This document shows, in pieces, positions 8,240-16,028 of a DNA stretch of 38,224 bases. The DNA lies in assembly GCA_000434055.1 (NCBI GenBank), contig HF999643.1, forward strand, positions 67,971 through 106,194, written 5' to 3'. This DNA comes from Ruminococcus sp. CAG:488. GTDB taxonomy: Bacteria; Bacillota; Clostridia; Oscillospirales; Acutalibacteraceae. Positions within the stretch are counted from its first letter, which is position 1, and each line of letters begins with the position of its first letter. Made by a program: the position numbers and the translations under genes. The notes below the pieces were generated by a model. It saw only the letters and a program-made list of their open reading frames with translations. It was not told the DNA's origin and made no database searches.

Positions 8240-10237
8240 ATGGCAGAAGAAAAAAATACTCCCGTTGTTGAGACAGAGGAGAACACCAACGAACTCAGAA
8301 AAATCAGGGTTGACAAGCTTGTGGCGCTTCAGCAAGCAGGCAAGGACCCGTTTCAGATAACGACTGCGGAGCAGTCGGCAACCAGTGCGGAAATTACAGC
8401 CGCCTTCGAGAAGCTTGAGGCAGAGACAAACGAGCTTCCCGAGGATCAGAGACCGGAGCAGGTCAGAATTGAGGACGTAACTCTTTGCGGACGTATCATG
8501 ACCTGGAGAGACATGGGCAAGGCCAACTTTATTGATATCACCGACCGCGCAGGACGTATGCAGGTATATGTCAGAATGAACGATATCGGCGAGGATGAGT
8601 TTGCCGAGTTCAAAAAGTGGGATATCGGCGATATTATCGAGGTCAAGGGCTTTGTTTTCAGAACACGCAGAGGTCAGATCTCCGTTCATGCTCAGAACGT
8701 TAGACTTCTTTCAAAGTCGCTTCTTCCTCTTCCCGAGAAGTTCCACGGCCTTAAGGATACCGATACAAGATACCGTCAGCGTTATCTTGACCTTATCGTT
8801 AATCCCGACGTTAAGACAACATTCTACAAGCGTTCGCTTATTATAAAGAAGATAAGAAACTTCCTTGACGAAAAGAACTTTGTTGAGGTTGAAACTCCTA
8901 TTCTTGTTTCAAACGCAGGCGGTGCGGCGGCAAGACCGTTCGTTACTCACCATAACTCACTCAACGAGGACTTCAAGCTCAGAATTTCACTTGAGCTTTA
9001 CCTCAAGCGCCTTATCATCGGCGGCATGGAGAGAGTTTATGAGATCGGCAGAGTTTTCCGTAACGAGGGTATGGACACAAGACATAACCCCGAGTTCACT
9101 CTCATGGAGCTTTATCAGGCATATACGGATTATCACGGAATGATGGATCTCACCGAGAGCATGTTCAGATACCTTGCAACCGAGGTTTGCGGTTCAACGA
9201 CCATCACATACGGCGATAAGGAAATCGACCTCGGCAAGCCGTTTGAAAGACTTACAATGACAGACGCAGTAAAGAAGTATGCCGGCGTTGATTTTGATGC
9301 TGTCAAGGACGACGCAGAGGCAAAGAAGCTTGCTAAAGAGCACAATATTGAGTTCGAGGAGCGTCACACAAAGGGCGACATTCTCAATCTCTTCTTTGAG
9401 GAGTTCTGCGAGGACAAGCTCATTCAGCCGACATTCATTATGGATCACCCGGTTGATATTTCTCCGCTTACAAAGAGAAAGCCGTCAAGACCGGATCAGG
9501 TTGAGCGTTTCGAGCTTTATATAAACACTTGGGAGATGTGTAACGCATATTCCGAGCTTAACGACCCGATCGACCAGCGTGAGCGTTTCAAGGCTCAGGA
9601 CGCTGCCGCGGCGGCAGGCGACGAGGAAGCTAACCACACCGATGAGGATTTCCTCACCGCTATGGAGTACGGTATGCCTCCGACAGGTGGTATCGGCTAC
9701 GGTATCGACCGTCTTGTTATGCTTCTTACAAACAGCCCGTCGATCAGAGATGTTTTGCTCTTCCCGACAATGAAACCGCTTGATTCGGACAAGAAATACG
9801 ACAAGCCGGTTCAGACGGTTGCTGAGGAAGCAACGGAAGAAAAGGCTGCTCCCGAAGTAATCGACTTCTCAAAGGTCGAGATCGAGCCGCTGTTCAAGGA
9901 ATATGTTGACTTTGATACATTTTCAAAGTCGGATTTCAGAGCAGTTAAGATCAAGGACTGCGTAGCCGTTAAGAAGTCGAAGAAGCTTCTTCAGTTCACA
10001 CTTGACGACGGAACAGGCGAGGACAGAACGATCCTCAGCGGTATTCACGCTTATTATGAGCCTGAGGAGCTTATCGGCAAGACCTGTATCGCAATCACAA
10101 ATCTTCCGCCGAGAGCTATGATGGGCATTGATTCCTGTGGTATGCTTCTTTCCGCTATTCATGAGGAAGAGGGCGAGGAAAAGCTTCATCTTCTGATGGT
10201 AGATGACCACATTCCGGCAGGTGCCAAGCTTTATTGA
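8240..10237 (+). CDS. lysS: Lysyl-tRNA synthetase (class II) fused to a C-terminal tRNA-binding domain
   Basis: Charges tRNA-Lys with lysine. The N-terminal anticodon-binding OB domain (LCGRIMTWRDMGKANFIDI) precedes the class II core. Motif 2 is FRNEGMDTRHNPEFTLMELY and motif 3 is GGIGYGIDRLVMLL. A normal bacterial LysRS ends at ~500 aa. This one continues for ~140 residues through an acidic linker (EEATEEKAAPE) into a Trbp111/MetRS-C-type OB fold (KSKKLLQFTLDDGTGEDRTI, LIGKTCIAITNLPPRAMMGI, SCGMLLSA). The start is ATG 8240, with GGAG at 8228-8231. An in-frame ATG at 8222 has no ribosome site. The protein is 665 aa. The extra domain probably raises non-specific tRNA affinity. Confidence 0.95.
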   Translation: MAEEKNTPVVETEENTNELRKIRVDKLVALQQAGKDPFQITTAEQSATSAEITAAFEKLEAETNELPEDQRPEQVRIEDVTLCGRIMTWRDMGKANFIDITDRAGRMQVYVRMNDIGEDEFAEFKKWDIGDIIEVKGFVFRTRRGQISVHAQNVRLLSKSLLPLPEKFHGLKDTDTRYRQRYLDLIVNPDVKTTFYKRSLIIKKIRNFLDEKNFVEVETPILVSNAGGAAARPFVTHHNSLNEDFKLRISLELYLKRLIIGGMERVYEIGRVFRNEGMDTRHNPEFTLMELYQAYTDYHGMMDLTESMFRYLATEVCGSTTITYGDKEIDLGKPFERLTMTDAVKKYAGVDFDAVKDDAEAKKLAKEHNIEFEERHTKGDILNLFFEEFCEDKLIQPTFIMDHPVDISPLTKRKPSRPDQVERFELYINTWEMCNAYSELNDPIDQRERFKAQDAAAAAGDEEANHTDEDFLTAMEYGMPPTGGIGYGIDRLVMLLTNSPSIRDVLLFPTMKPLDSDKKYDKPVQTVAEEATEEKAAPEVIDFSKVEIEPLFKEYVDFDTFSKSDFRAVKIKDCVAVKKSKKLLQFTLDDGTGEDRTILSGIHAYYEPEELIGKTCIAITNLPPRAMMGIDSCGMLLSAIHEEEGEEKLHLLMVDDHIPAGAKLY

Positions 10238-10249
10238 TTATAATATGAC

Positions 10250-10280
10250 AAATGGGCAGTCCTTATGGATTGCCCATTTT
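10250..10280 (+). terminator. Intrinsic terminator of greA-lysS
   Basis: A 13-bp stem (AAATGGGCAGTCC / GGATTGCCCATTT, one G-T pair) with a 4-nt loop TTAT, ending in TTTT, 12 nt after the lysS stop. Confidence 0.85.
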
Positions 10281-10329
10281 CTGAAATGAATAGAAATACA
10301 AATCGGAATATGTGGGGATAGGATTTATA

Positions 10330-11199
10330 ATGGCGAGGTATAATATCGTGAAAAATATAAGAAAGCGAAAAATAATTATACTTGTGGTGCTTCTGATTTT
10401 AATTATGGTCAGTTGGTTAATTTGGGGAAATCTGTCGGTAGAAACAAATAAATTAACAGTAACATCTAAAGACTTACCTGAAGCGTTTGACAATTTTTCT
10501 ATTGCCCATATTTCGGATTTGCATAATGCAGAATACGGGAAGAATAATGAAAAGTTAATTGATATATTAAAGGCAGAAAGCCCAAATATAATCGCTATTA
10601 CTGGGGATTTGATAGATTCCAACCATACAAATCTTGAAGTTGCATTATCTTTTGCTCAGCAAGCCGTAAAAATCGCTCCTTGCTATTTTGTTACAGGCAA
10701 TCACGAAGCATGGGTCGGCTCACAATATGAAGAATTAAAGACATCATTAGAAAATGCAGGAGTTACCGTTCTTCAAGATGAAGCCATTGAATTGAACTAT
10801 GGTGATGAGTGTATTCAGCTAATAGGCTTAAATGACCCTGATTTTTCAGAACGAGACAGTTTTTTATCAGAAAGTATTTTGGAAACAAAACTTTCGCAGG
10901 TAAATATTAGCAATGGATTTACTATACTTTTGTCGCATAGACCCGAGCATTTTAATGTCTATCAAAATAAAAATATTGACTTAGTATTGTCGGGACACGC
11001 CCACGGCGGACAATTTCGATTGCCATTTTTGGGAGGAGTTATTGCTCCTAATCAAGGACTTTTCCCGAAATATGATGCAGGCATCTATACAGAGAATGGA
11101 ACAACTATGATTGTGAGCAGAGGTATTGGAAACAGTATTATTCCAGTGCGAATTAACAATCGACCGGAAATAATTATCATAGAATTGAACTGTGGATGA
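10330..11199 (+). CDS. Membrane-anchored metallophosphoesterase (YkuE/YaeI-like)
   Basis: Calcineurin-like phosphoesterase of 289 aa with one N-terminal membrane helix (residues ~14-33), so the catalytic domain is probably outside the membrane. The metal-binding motifs are all present: DLH (63-65), GDLID (92-96), GNHE (123-126) and GHAHGGQ (~228). The end of the protein matches the YkuE/YaeI group (SRGIGNSIIPVRINNRPE). Substrate is unknown; relatives act on phospholipid or nucleotide pyrophosphate bonds. ATG 10330 is preferred, with AGGA upstream; the GTG at 10312 lacks a ribosome site. Base composition is strikingly AT-rich with many TTA and ATA codons, unlike its neighbours, suggesting transfer. 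Confidence 0.88.
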   Translation: MARYNIVKNIRKRKIIILVVLLILIMVSWLIWGNLSVETNKLTVTSKDLPEAFDNFSIAHISDLHNAEYGKNNEKLIDILKAESPNIIAITGDLIDSNHTNLEVALSFAQQAVKIAPCYFVTGNHEAWVGSQYEELKTSLENAGVTVLQDEAIELNYGDECIQLIGLNDPDFSERDSFLSESILETKLSQVNISNGFTILLSHRPEHFNVYQNKNIDLVLSGHAHGGQFRLPFLGGVIAPNQGLFPKYDAGIYTENGTTMIVSRGIGNSIIPVRINNRPEIIIIELNCG

Positions 11200-11284
11200 A
11201 TAAGCGTATATCCTGATTTTAAATATTTGTGTCAGGAACACAAAAGGAAATTGTGATAATATATAAATTCCAGTTTGCCAACTT

Positions 11285-11326
11285 GCCCTTTGGGAGAGGA
11301 GAAATCCTTTTTTCAAAGGGCTTTTT
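11285..11326 (+). terminator. Intrinsic terminator after the metallophosphoesterase
   Basis: GCCCTTTG (11285-11292) pairs with CAAAGGGC (11314-11321); an inner GAGGA/TCCTT stem is also possible. TTTTT follows at 11322-11326. It lies 86 nt downstream of the stop codon. Confidence 0.75.
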
Positions 11327-11425
11327 CTATTTACACGGATATTCGCAAACTACAAGAAAAAGCCGAAGCTCATATACTTTAATCACAGAGAAAGTGGATG
11401 TTTTTTCAAAATGGTACATTTATGC

Positions 11426-11461
11426 AAAAAAATGCTCACAAAGCCCGAAAGTCTTGTGAGC
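11426..11461 (-). terminator. Intrinsic terminator of the aldolase gene
   Basis: Reading the minus strand, GCTCACAA/TTGTGAGC forms an 8-bp stem (11434-11461) followed by A and seven T residues (11426-11432). It is placed 16 nt after the stop codon of the 11478-12377 gene. Confidence 0.85.
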
Positions 11462-11477
11462 GATTATTTTATTCTGA

Positions 11478-12377
11478 TTAAAGAAGTTCGTGTGCCTTTG
11501 CGTACTCATAGAAAGCTTGAAGGCTTCTGATTCTCGGTGCGTTAAGCGTTGCGCCTGCTCTTGTAACCGTTGTGAAAGGAATACCCTGGAGCTGAACAAG
11601 GAACTTTGCGCTTGCATTGAAGCCGCTGTCGATAGCACAGTCAAGGAGTATGATCTCGTTGAAGGTTTCTCTTGCCTTCTTCATATCCTTCTCTACGAAA
11701 TACTCGTCATACATTTTGCGGAAAAGATTTACGCCGCATGAGGTAGGAGTTGCGCAAACGCCTCTTGCACCTGCATCATAAGCGTCAAGAAGAAGGGGAA
11801 TATTAGCCTGAAGAACAGCCGAATCGCCTTGAACGGCAATTTTGTCCTTAATACCGTCCATAGAACAAGTGGTATCCTTTATTCCGTGGAATCTGCCTGT
11901 TTTAACAAGCTCGCCGTATGCTTTGCCTGACATATGGCAATGGTCAAAGCCGGGGAACTCATAGAGGATAATCGGAAGCTTTGTATATCCTGCAAGCTCG
12001 GAAAGATTTTCAACTATTCTTTTATCGCAGTTACCGTAATCCCTCGTAACAAAAACAAGACCGTCAACGCCGGTTTGCTCCATGCGTTTAACCTCTTCGA
12101 TCTGCTCTTTCCAGGTCGGCTCAAGGTTGGCTGTTGCAACGATTTCAACGCCGTTTGAATGTTTAACGGCTGTCTCGGCGCACTTAATTCTTTCGTCGAG
12201 AGTGAGGCATGTCATTTCCGAGCTGCCGCATACCGAGAAAAGGTGATGCGCGCCTCTTGCTGCCTGGAACTCGACGTACTGTGCATATGTATCATAGTTG
12301 ATGGATCTGTCTTCATTAAACGGAGTGAGAAGAAGGGCATATACGCCTCTGAACTCTTCTGCTTTACCTGTAAACAT
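11478..12377 (-). CDS. DapA/NanA-superfamily class I aldolase, substrate unknown
   Basis: A 299-aa TIM-barrel lyase of the dihydrodipicolinate synthase/N-acetylneuraminate lyase superfamily. The Schiff-base lysine is K167 in GIKDTT and the catalytic Tyr is Y139. The substrate-binding loop is CGSSEMTCLT rather than the GTTGE-type loop of true DapA, and the usual YNxP around the Tyr is YEFP. This argues against a housekeeping DapA; a keto-acid or sugar-acid aldolase is more likely. The ribosome site AGAGGTG precedes the ATG. It has its own promoter (12419-12447, overlapped by a dyad) and its own terminator, so it is separately regulated from the two genes upstream on the same strand. Confidence 0.82.
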   Translation of the reverse strand: MFTGKAEEFRGVYALLLTPFNEDRSINYDTYAQYVEFQAARGAHHLFSVCGSSEMTCLTLDERIKCAETAVKHSNGVEIVATANLEPTWKEQIEEVKRMEQTGVDGLVFVTRDYGNCDKRIVENLSELAGYTKLPIILYEFPGFDHCHMSGKAYGELVKTGRFHGIKDTTCSMDGIKDKIAVQGDSAVLQANIPLLLDAYDAGARGVCATPTSCGVNLFRKMYDEYFVEKDMKKARETFNEIILLDCAIDSGFNASAKFLVQLQGIPFTTVTRAGATLNAPRIRSLQAFYEYAKAHELL

Positions 12378-12412
12378 TTTAACACCTCTGATATTTTTTA
12401 GCTTTCTAAGCC

Positions 12413-12442
12413 TTTATCATAATACACTGAATGTATGATAAA
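12413..12442. promoter_or_regulatory. Inverted repeat overlapping the aldolase promoter, probable operator
   Basis: Perfect 9-bp arms TTTATCATA (12413-12421) and TATGATAAA (12434-12442), separated by 12 bp. The arms cover part of the -10 box and the inner edge of the -35 box of the minus-strand promoter. That position fits a repressor site. The regulator is not in the window. Confidence 0.6.
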
Positions 12443-12447
12443 ATCAA
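12419..12447 (-). promoter_or_regulatory. Promoter of the aldolase gene
   Basis: On the minus strand TTGATT (12447-12442) and TATTAT (12424-12419) are separated by 17 bp. The start is expected near 12412, about 35 nt before the ATG. Confidence 0.72.
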
Positions 12448-12450
12448 GTA

Positions 12451-13179
12451 TTATTTCATCGAATCTATCACTTTTTTCGCCATATCGGGATAATTTCCGA
12501 TAACCGAATTGACGCCGAGCTTATAAAGCCTTGCAACGCTGTCCTCATCGTTGACTGTCCATGTGTTTATTTCGATTCCGTTTTCTTTCATTTCACCGAC
12601 GGTTTCCTCCGTCAATGTCCAATGCATCGGATGAATACATTCGATGCCGTGATTTTTAGTGTACTTGCCGAATTCGAGAATCCAGCTTTCTTCGAGAAAA
12701 CCGCACTTGATATTTGGGTTAATTGCTTTAAAACGCATGACGCTGTAATGGTTGAAGCTTGAAATAATAATTCTGTCCTCAAGTCCGAATTCAACTATCA
12801 TTTCATTAACGGCTTTTTCAATTCCCGGATATTCGTAAACACCCGTTTTAAGCTCAATGTTTGTCATAAAACCGTCAATCGGCTTGACAAATTCAAAGTA
12901 TTCGCGCAGGGTAGGAATTCTGTTTACGCCGTAAACGCCCTTAAAGCCCGCAGAAGCGTCAAAAGACTGAAGCTCGGCAAGAGTGTAGTCTCTGACAAAG
13001 CCCGTAGAATCGCATGTTCTGTCGATTTTTTCATCATGGATAATAACAAGCTCGCCGTCCTTGGAAAAATGAACGTCAAGTTCAATTCCGTCTGCGCCTG
13101 CTTCAACAGCTTTTTTGAATGCGAACATTGTGTTCTCGGGATATTTTCCGCTGAAGCCCCTATGTCCGAAATTTAACAT
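12451..13179 (-). CDS. Glycerophosphodiester phosphodiesterase
   Basis: Hydrolyses glycerophosphodiesters to glycerol-3-phosphate and an alcohol. The 242-aa TIM barrel has the GDPD motifs in order: GHRG with H6 and R7, PENT, GIELDVHFSKDG with E33 and D35, and the second histidine H48 in VIIHDE. No signal peptide is seen, so it is probably cytosolic. It is the UgpQ type rather than the secreted GlpQ type. The gene starts 11 nt after the ylmH stop and shares its promoter. Its function may be recycling of lipid head groups or teichoic acid fragments. Confidence 0.92.
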   Translation of the reverse strand: MLNFGHRGFSGKYPENTMFAFKKAVEAGADGIELDVHFSKDGELVIIHDEKIDRTCDSTGFVRDYTLAELQSFDASAGFKGVYGVNRIPTLREYFEFVKPIDGFMTNIELKTGVYEYPGIEKAVNEMIVEFGLEDRIIISSFNHYSVMRFKAINPNIKCGFLEESWILEFGKYTKNHGIECIHPMHWTLTEETVGEMKENGIEINTWTVNDEDSVARLYKLGVNSVIGNYPDMAKKVIDSMK

Positions 13180-13190
13180 AAAAATCCTCC

Positions 13191-13949
13191 TCAGATGTAT
13201 TTTTTAATCGTGAAAGCCTGTCGGCCTTTCTTTGTAATTCCGTCGTCCTCGGTAATGAGAACCTTGCCCTTACCTCTTACGACAACCTTGGAGTCGAAAG
13301 GGATTTTATAATCAATTTTTGTAATCTGTATTCCGTTTATATAAACCTCGCCTGCGGTGATTCTGCGAACGGCTTCGCTTCGTGAAAGATTGAAGCATGA
13401 AGATACTACCGAATCGGCACGCATAGATGATACGAAGCAGCGCTTAGTCTCAAATTTTTCTTCGGTTTTAACTGTATTGAAGCTTTCAAGAATGTGTGTA
13501 TGAACGGTTCCACTGCCAACGGATATGAGATTTTCACAAAGATACTTTGCAACGCTTTTGACCGCCGCCGTCGTGCAGCCCTTAGCGTCAATGAGAATAT
13601 CTCCGAGCATTTCTCTTTTTATTCCGAGACCCATTATTGCTCCGAGATAATCACGGTGCGAAAGCGTAGAAAAGTTGTCCTTGTCAATTCTCAGCGGAAC
13701 AATCGGCAAATCTTCACACTCAAAGAGAAAATCGTCATCGGCATAGTCGGGGAGGAAGATAACGATTCTGCGCTCGGATTCCTCAAAGCCACCGTAAAGG
13801 ACATGCTTAATATGAAATTTTTGAAGATATTGAATAGCCTTGCTCTGCTGATAGATGTCGAGAAAATTCGTATTGGAAAGGTAGTTGTTGTTTTCACATT
13901 CTCTTATCTTATCGTCAAGCACGGCATAAAGCAGCTCGTCCTCGGTCAT
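13191..13949 (-). CDS. ylmH: YlmH-like S4-domain RNA-binding protein
   Basis: A 252-aa protein with a C-terminal S4 RNA-binding domain (residues ~180-245, containing LSRSEAVRRITAGEVYING). The N-terminal domain is typical of YlmH (LYGGFEESERRIVIFLPDY, SHRDYLGAIMGLGIKREMLGDI). In B. subtilis YlmH is a ribosome-associated S4 protein encoded near cell-division genes. Here it is instead linked to a GDPD gene and is not next to ftsZ or divIVA. GGAGG lies 6 nt before the ATG. Confidence 0.88.
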   Translation of the reverse strand: MTEDELLYAVLDDKIRECENNNYLSNTNFLDIYQQSKAIQYLQKFHIKHVLYGGFEESERRIVIFLPDYADDDFLFECEDLPIVPLRIDKDNFSTLSHRDYLGAIMGLGIKREMLGDILIDAKGCTTAAVKSVAKYLCENLISVGSGTVHTHILESFNTVKTEEKFETKRCFVSSMRADSVVSSCFNLSRSEAVRRITAGEVYINGIQITKIDYKIPFDSKVVVRGKGKVLITEDDGITKKGRQAFTIKKYI

Positions 13950-13955
13950 TACGTT

Positions 13956-13998
13956 CCTCCGTTGATATAATATAATTATATTTTATATCGACAGGAGG
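13956..13998. promoter_or_regulatory. Long imperfect palindrome over the ylmH promoter and ribosome site
   Basis: CCTCC (13956-13960) and GGAGG (13994-13998) flank arms GTTGATATAA (13961-13970) and TTATATCGAC (13983-13992), which match at 9 of 10 positions. The palindrome spans the -10 box and the ribosome site of ylmH. The plus-strand GGAGG is not followed by any start codon or reading frame, so it seems to exist as part of the palindrome. Confidence 0.55.
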
Positions 13999-14008
13999 AA
14001 TAAATCAA
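13980..14008 (-). promoter_or_regulatory. Promoter of ylmH-GDPD
   Basis: On the minus strand TTGATT (14008-14003) and TAAAAT (13985-13980) are separated by 17 bp. The start is expected near 13973, giving a leader of ~24 nt. Confidence 0.65.
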
Positions 14009-14078
14009 TAGCAAAATTCTCATTATAAAAGTTGCAGAGAAAAAAGATAAAATAAATCATAATATTTCAAAAAAATGC

Positions 14079-14107
14079 TTGACTTTTTATCTTCTTTGAT
14101 GTATTAT
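14079..14107 (+). promoter_or_regulatory. Promoter of tRNA-Lys
   Basis: TTGACT (14079-14084), 17-bp spacer, TATTAT (14102-14107). The predicted start is ~18 nt before the mature tRNA. Confidence 0.78.
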
Positions 14108-14131
14108 ATTCAAGCGTTAAATACGCATTGC

Positions 14132-14207
14132 GATTCATTAGCTCAGTTGGCAGAGCACTTGACTTTTAATCAAGGTGTCCGGGGTTCGAATCCCCGATGA
14201 GTCACCA
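14132..14207 (+). tRNA. tRNA-Lys (anticodon TTT), CCA encoded
   Basis: A 76-nt cloverleaf. The acceptor stem GATTCAT/ATGAGTC contains one T-G pair. The D arm is TAGCTCAGTTGGCAGAGCA, the anticodon stem CTTGA/TCAAG has loop CTTTTAA, and the T arm is CCGGGGTTCGAATCCCCG. The loop places TTT at positions 34-36. The discriminator A and CCA are encoded at 14204-14207. Confidence 0.97.
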
Positions 14208-14208
14208 A

Positions 14209-14238
14209 GCCGTGAACCTTATGGTTTGCGGCTTTTTT
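14209..14238 (+). terminator. Intrinsic terminator of tRNA-Lys
   Basis: GCCGTGAACC/GGTTTGCGGC (10 bp with two G-T pairs), loop TTAT, then TTTTTT, starting 1 nt after the tRNA CCA. Confidence 0.9.
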
Positions 14239-14274
14239 CTGTTTATATGTTCAATAAATAATCTTATTTTCGTA

Positions 14275-14303
14275 TTGATTTATTTATAAATTGTATGTAT
14301 AAT
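14275..14303 (+). promoter_or_regulatory. Promoter of the isomerase-metY-metA operon
   Basis: TTGATT (14275-14280), 17-bp spacer, TATAAT (14298-14303). The start near 14310 gives a leader of only ~26 nt before ATG 14336, too short for a SAM riboswitch or T-box. Confidence 0.78.
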
Positions 14304-14335
14304 TTAATGGTAACATTTTATGAGGAGTGTATATT

Positions 14336-15184
14336 ATGTACAGATTTCCGATTGGTGTAATTATTGACAGCTTCAGAGTTGATATAAAGTCGGCGGTTAA
14401 GAAGGCTGCCGAGGTTGGAGCGAACGGTATTCAGGTTTATTCCACAAGCGGTGAGATGGCTCCCGAAAACCTTGTAGGACAGAAAAGAGCGGATTTTCGC
14501 AGTCTTGTTGCCGATAACGGTCTTGTTATCTCCGCACTTTGCGGCGATCTCGGCGGCGGCGGATTTACCGATCCCGAAAAGAACGTTTGGAAGGTTGAAA
14601 AATCAAAGAGAATTCTTGACCTTGCCAAGGAGCTCGGAACGGACGTTGTTACAACTCATATCGGCGTTGTTCCGGAGGATGAGAATACCGACAGATTTAA
14701 GATAATGCAGGAGGCTTGCTTTGAGCTGAGCCGCTATGCGGACGACATCGGCGCTCATTTTGCAATTGAAACAGGTCCCGAAAAATCGGCTACACTTAAA
14801 AAATTTCTTGATTCGCTCGGCTCAACGGGCGTAGGCGTTAATCTTGACCCGGCTAATCTTGTTATGGTTACAGGAGACGATCCGGCGGGGGCTGTACATA
14901 ATTTAAAGGATTATATTGTTCATACGCACGCCAAGGACGGCAAGCAGAACTACTATGTTGATCCCGATATTATCTACGGCATGGTTGAATCTCATATCGT
15001 GACGGCGGACAGCTTCATTGAGGTTCCGCTCGGCGAAGGCAGCGTTAACTGGGATGAATATCTCAAGGCTCTTGAGGATATCGGCTATAAGGGCTTCCTC
15101 ACGATCGAGAGAGAGGTCGGCGACGATCCCGAAAAGGATATAAGAAAGGCTGTTGAATTTCTCAACGGTAAAATGGGTGCTTAA
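14336..15184 (+). CDS. Sugar phosphate isomerase/epimerase-like TIM barrel (first copy)
   Basis: A 282-aa member of the xylose isomerase-like/AP endonuclease 2 superfamily. Probable metal ligands are E in AIETGP, D in NLDPAN, H in HTHAKD and E in LTIEREVG, with a GEGSVNW motif before the last one. ATG 14336 is chosen because GAGGA sits 9 nt upstream; the in-frame GTG at 14327 overlaps that site. It is the first gene of an operon with a second related barrel and two methionine genes. The substrate is not recognisable; family members interconvert keto-sugars, inositol derivatives and similar compounds. Confidence 0.85.
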   Translation: MYRFPIGVIIDSFRVDIKSAVKKAAEVGANGIQVYSTSGEMAPENLVGQKRADFRSLVADNGLVISALCGDLGGGGFTDPEKNVWKVEKSKRILDLAKELGTDVVTTHIGVVPEDENTDRFKIMQEACFELSRYADDIGAHFAIETGPEKSATLKKFLDSLGSTGVGVNLDPANLVMVTGDDPAGAVHNLKDYIVHTHAKDGKQNYYVDPDIIYGMVESHIVTADSFIEVPLGEGSVNWDEYLKALEDIGYKGFLTIEREVGDDPEKDIRKAVEFLNGKMGA

Positions 15185-15185
15185 A

Positions 15186-16022
15186 ATGAAGATTTCTGTC
15201 AGCAGCTACAGCTATTCTCAGCTCGGGAACAGTGATTTTGAAAGAATCGACCTTGCCAAAGAGATGGGATTTGAGGGCATTGAATTTGCCGAAATCAACC
15301 CCGGAGAGAAGAATAAAATCGAATATGCCAAGGAGCTTCGTTGCTATGCCGATAAAAAGGGTGTAATGATTTCAAATTATGCCATCGGTGCGGATTTTAT
15401 AAACAGAAATGTTGATTCGGAGATTGAGCGCCTCAAGGGTGAGGTGAACATTGCCGAGATTCTCGGTGTAAAAACCATGCGCCATGACGCGACTATCGGA
15501 CCCGAAGCCGAAAGATTTTCCAAGACAGGCTTTGAACAATATTTACCTGTGCTTGCAAAGGGCTGTAAGGCGGTCACGGAATACGCAAAGACAAAGGGCA
15601 TTAAAACCTCAGTTGAAAATCACGGATTTTACTGTCAGCAGAGCGACAGGGTAGAGGCCCTTATAAATGCAGTCAATGACGATAATTTCGGCTGGCTTGT
15701 TGATATAGGCAACTTCCTTTGTGCAGACAAAATGCCGCTTGATGCCGTAAAGGTCGGCGTGAAGCATATTGTTTATGCGCACGTTAAGGATTTTTACTTT
15801 GCCGATAAAAGCGTTCCGACCCCCGAGGGATATTTTGACACGAGAGACGGCAACCATCTTTGCGGTTCGATTCTCGGCGACGGAATTGTTCCCGTTAAGG
15901 AATGCGTTGAGCTTATAAAAAATTCGGGCTACGACGGCTGGGTTACTCTCGAATATGAGGGCAGGGAGAGCCCGTTGACGGCTGTGCCGAAAGGCTTGGA
16001 ATATTTAAAAAAATTAGTATAA
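15186..16022 (+). CDS. Sugar phosphate isomerase/epimerase-like TIM barrel (second copy)
   Basis: A 278-aa xylose isomerase-like barrel, clearly related in fold to the preceding product but divergent in sequence. Probable metal ligands lie in SVENHG (E), LVDIGN (D), VYAHVKDF (H) and VTLEYEG (E). The ATG begins 1 nt after the previous stop, with weak ribosome site GGTG inside that gene, so expression is probably coupled. An in-frame TTG at 15153 lies inside the upstream gene and is unlikely. The two proteins may act in consecutive steps or as a pair, which is inference from position only. Confidence 0.85.
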   Translation: MKISVSSYSYSQLGNSDFERIDLAKEMGFEGIEFAEINPGEKNKIEYAKELRCYADKKGVMISNYAIGADFINRNVDSEIERLKGEVNIAEILGVKTMRHDATIGPEAERFSKTGFEQYLPVLAKGCKAVTEYAKTKGIKTSVENHGFYCQQSDRVEALINAVNDDNFGWLVDIGNFLCADKMPLDAVKVGVKHIVYAHVKDFYFADKSVPTPEGYFDTRDGNHLCGSILGDGIVPVKECVELIKNSGYDGWVTLEYEGRESPLTAVPKGLEYLKKLV

Positions 16023-16028
16023 AAGGAT

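Noticed and set aside
14304..14335. SAM riboswitch or T-box before the metY/metA operon
   Set aside because: The leader after a well-defined promoter is only ~26 nt and has no conserved motif or antiterminator.
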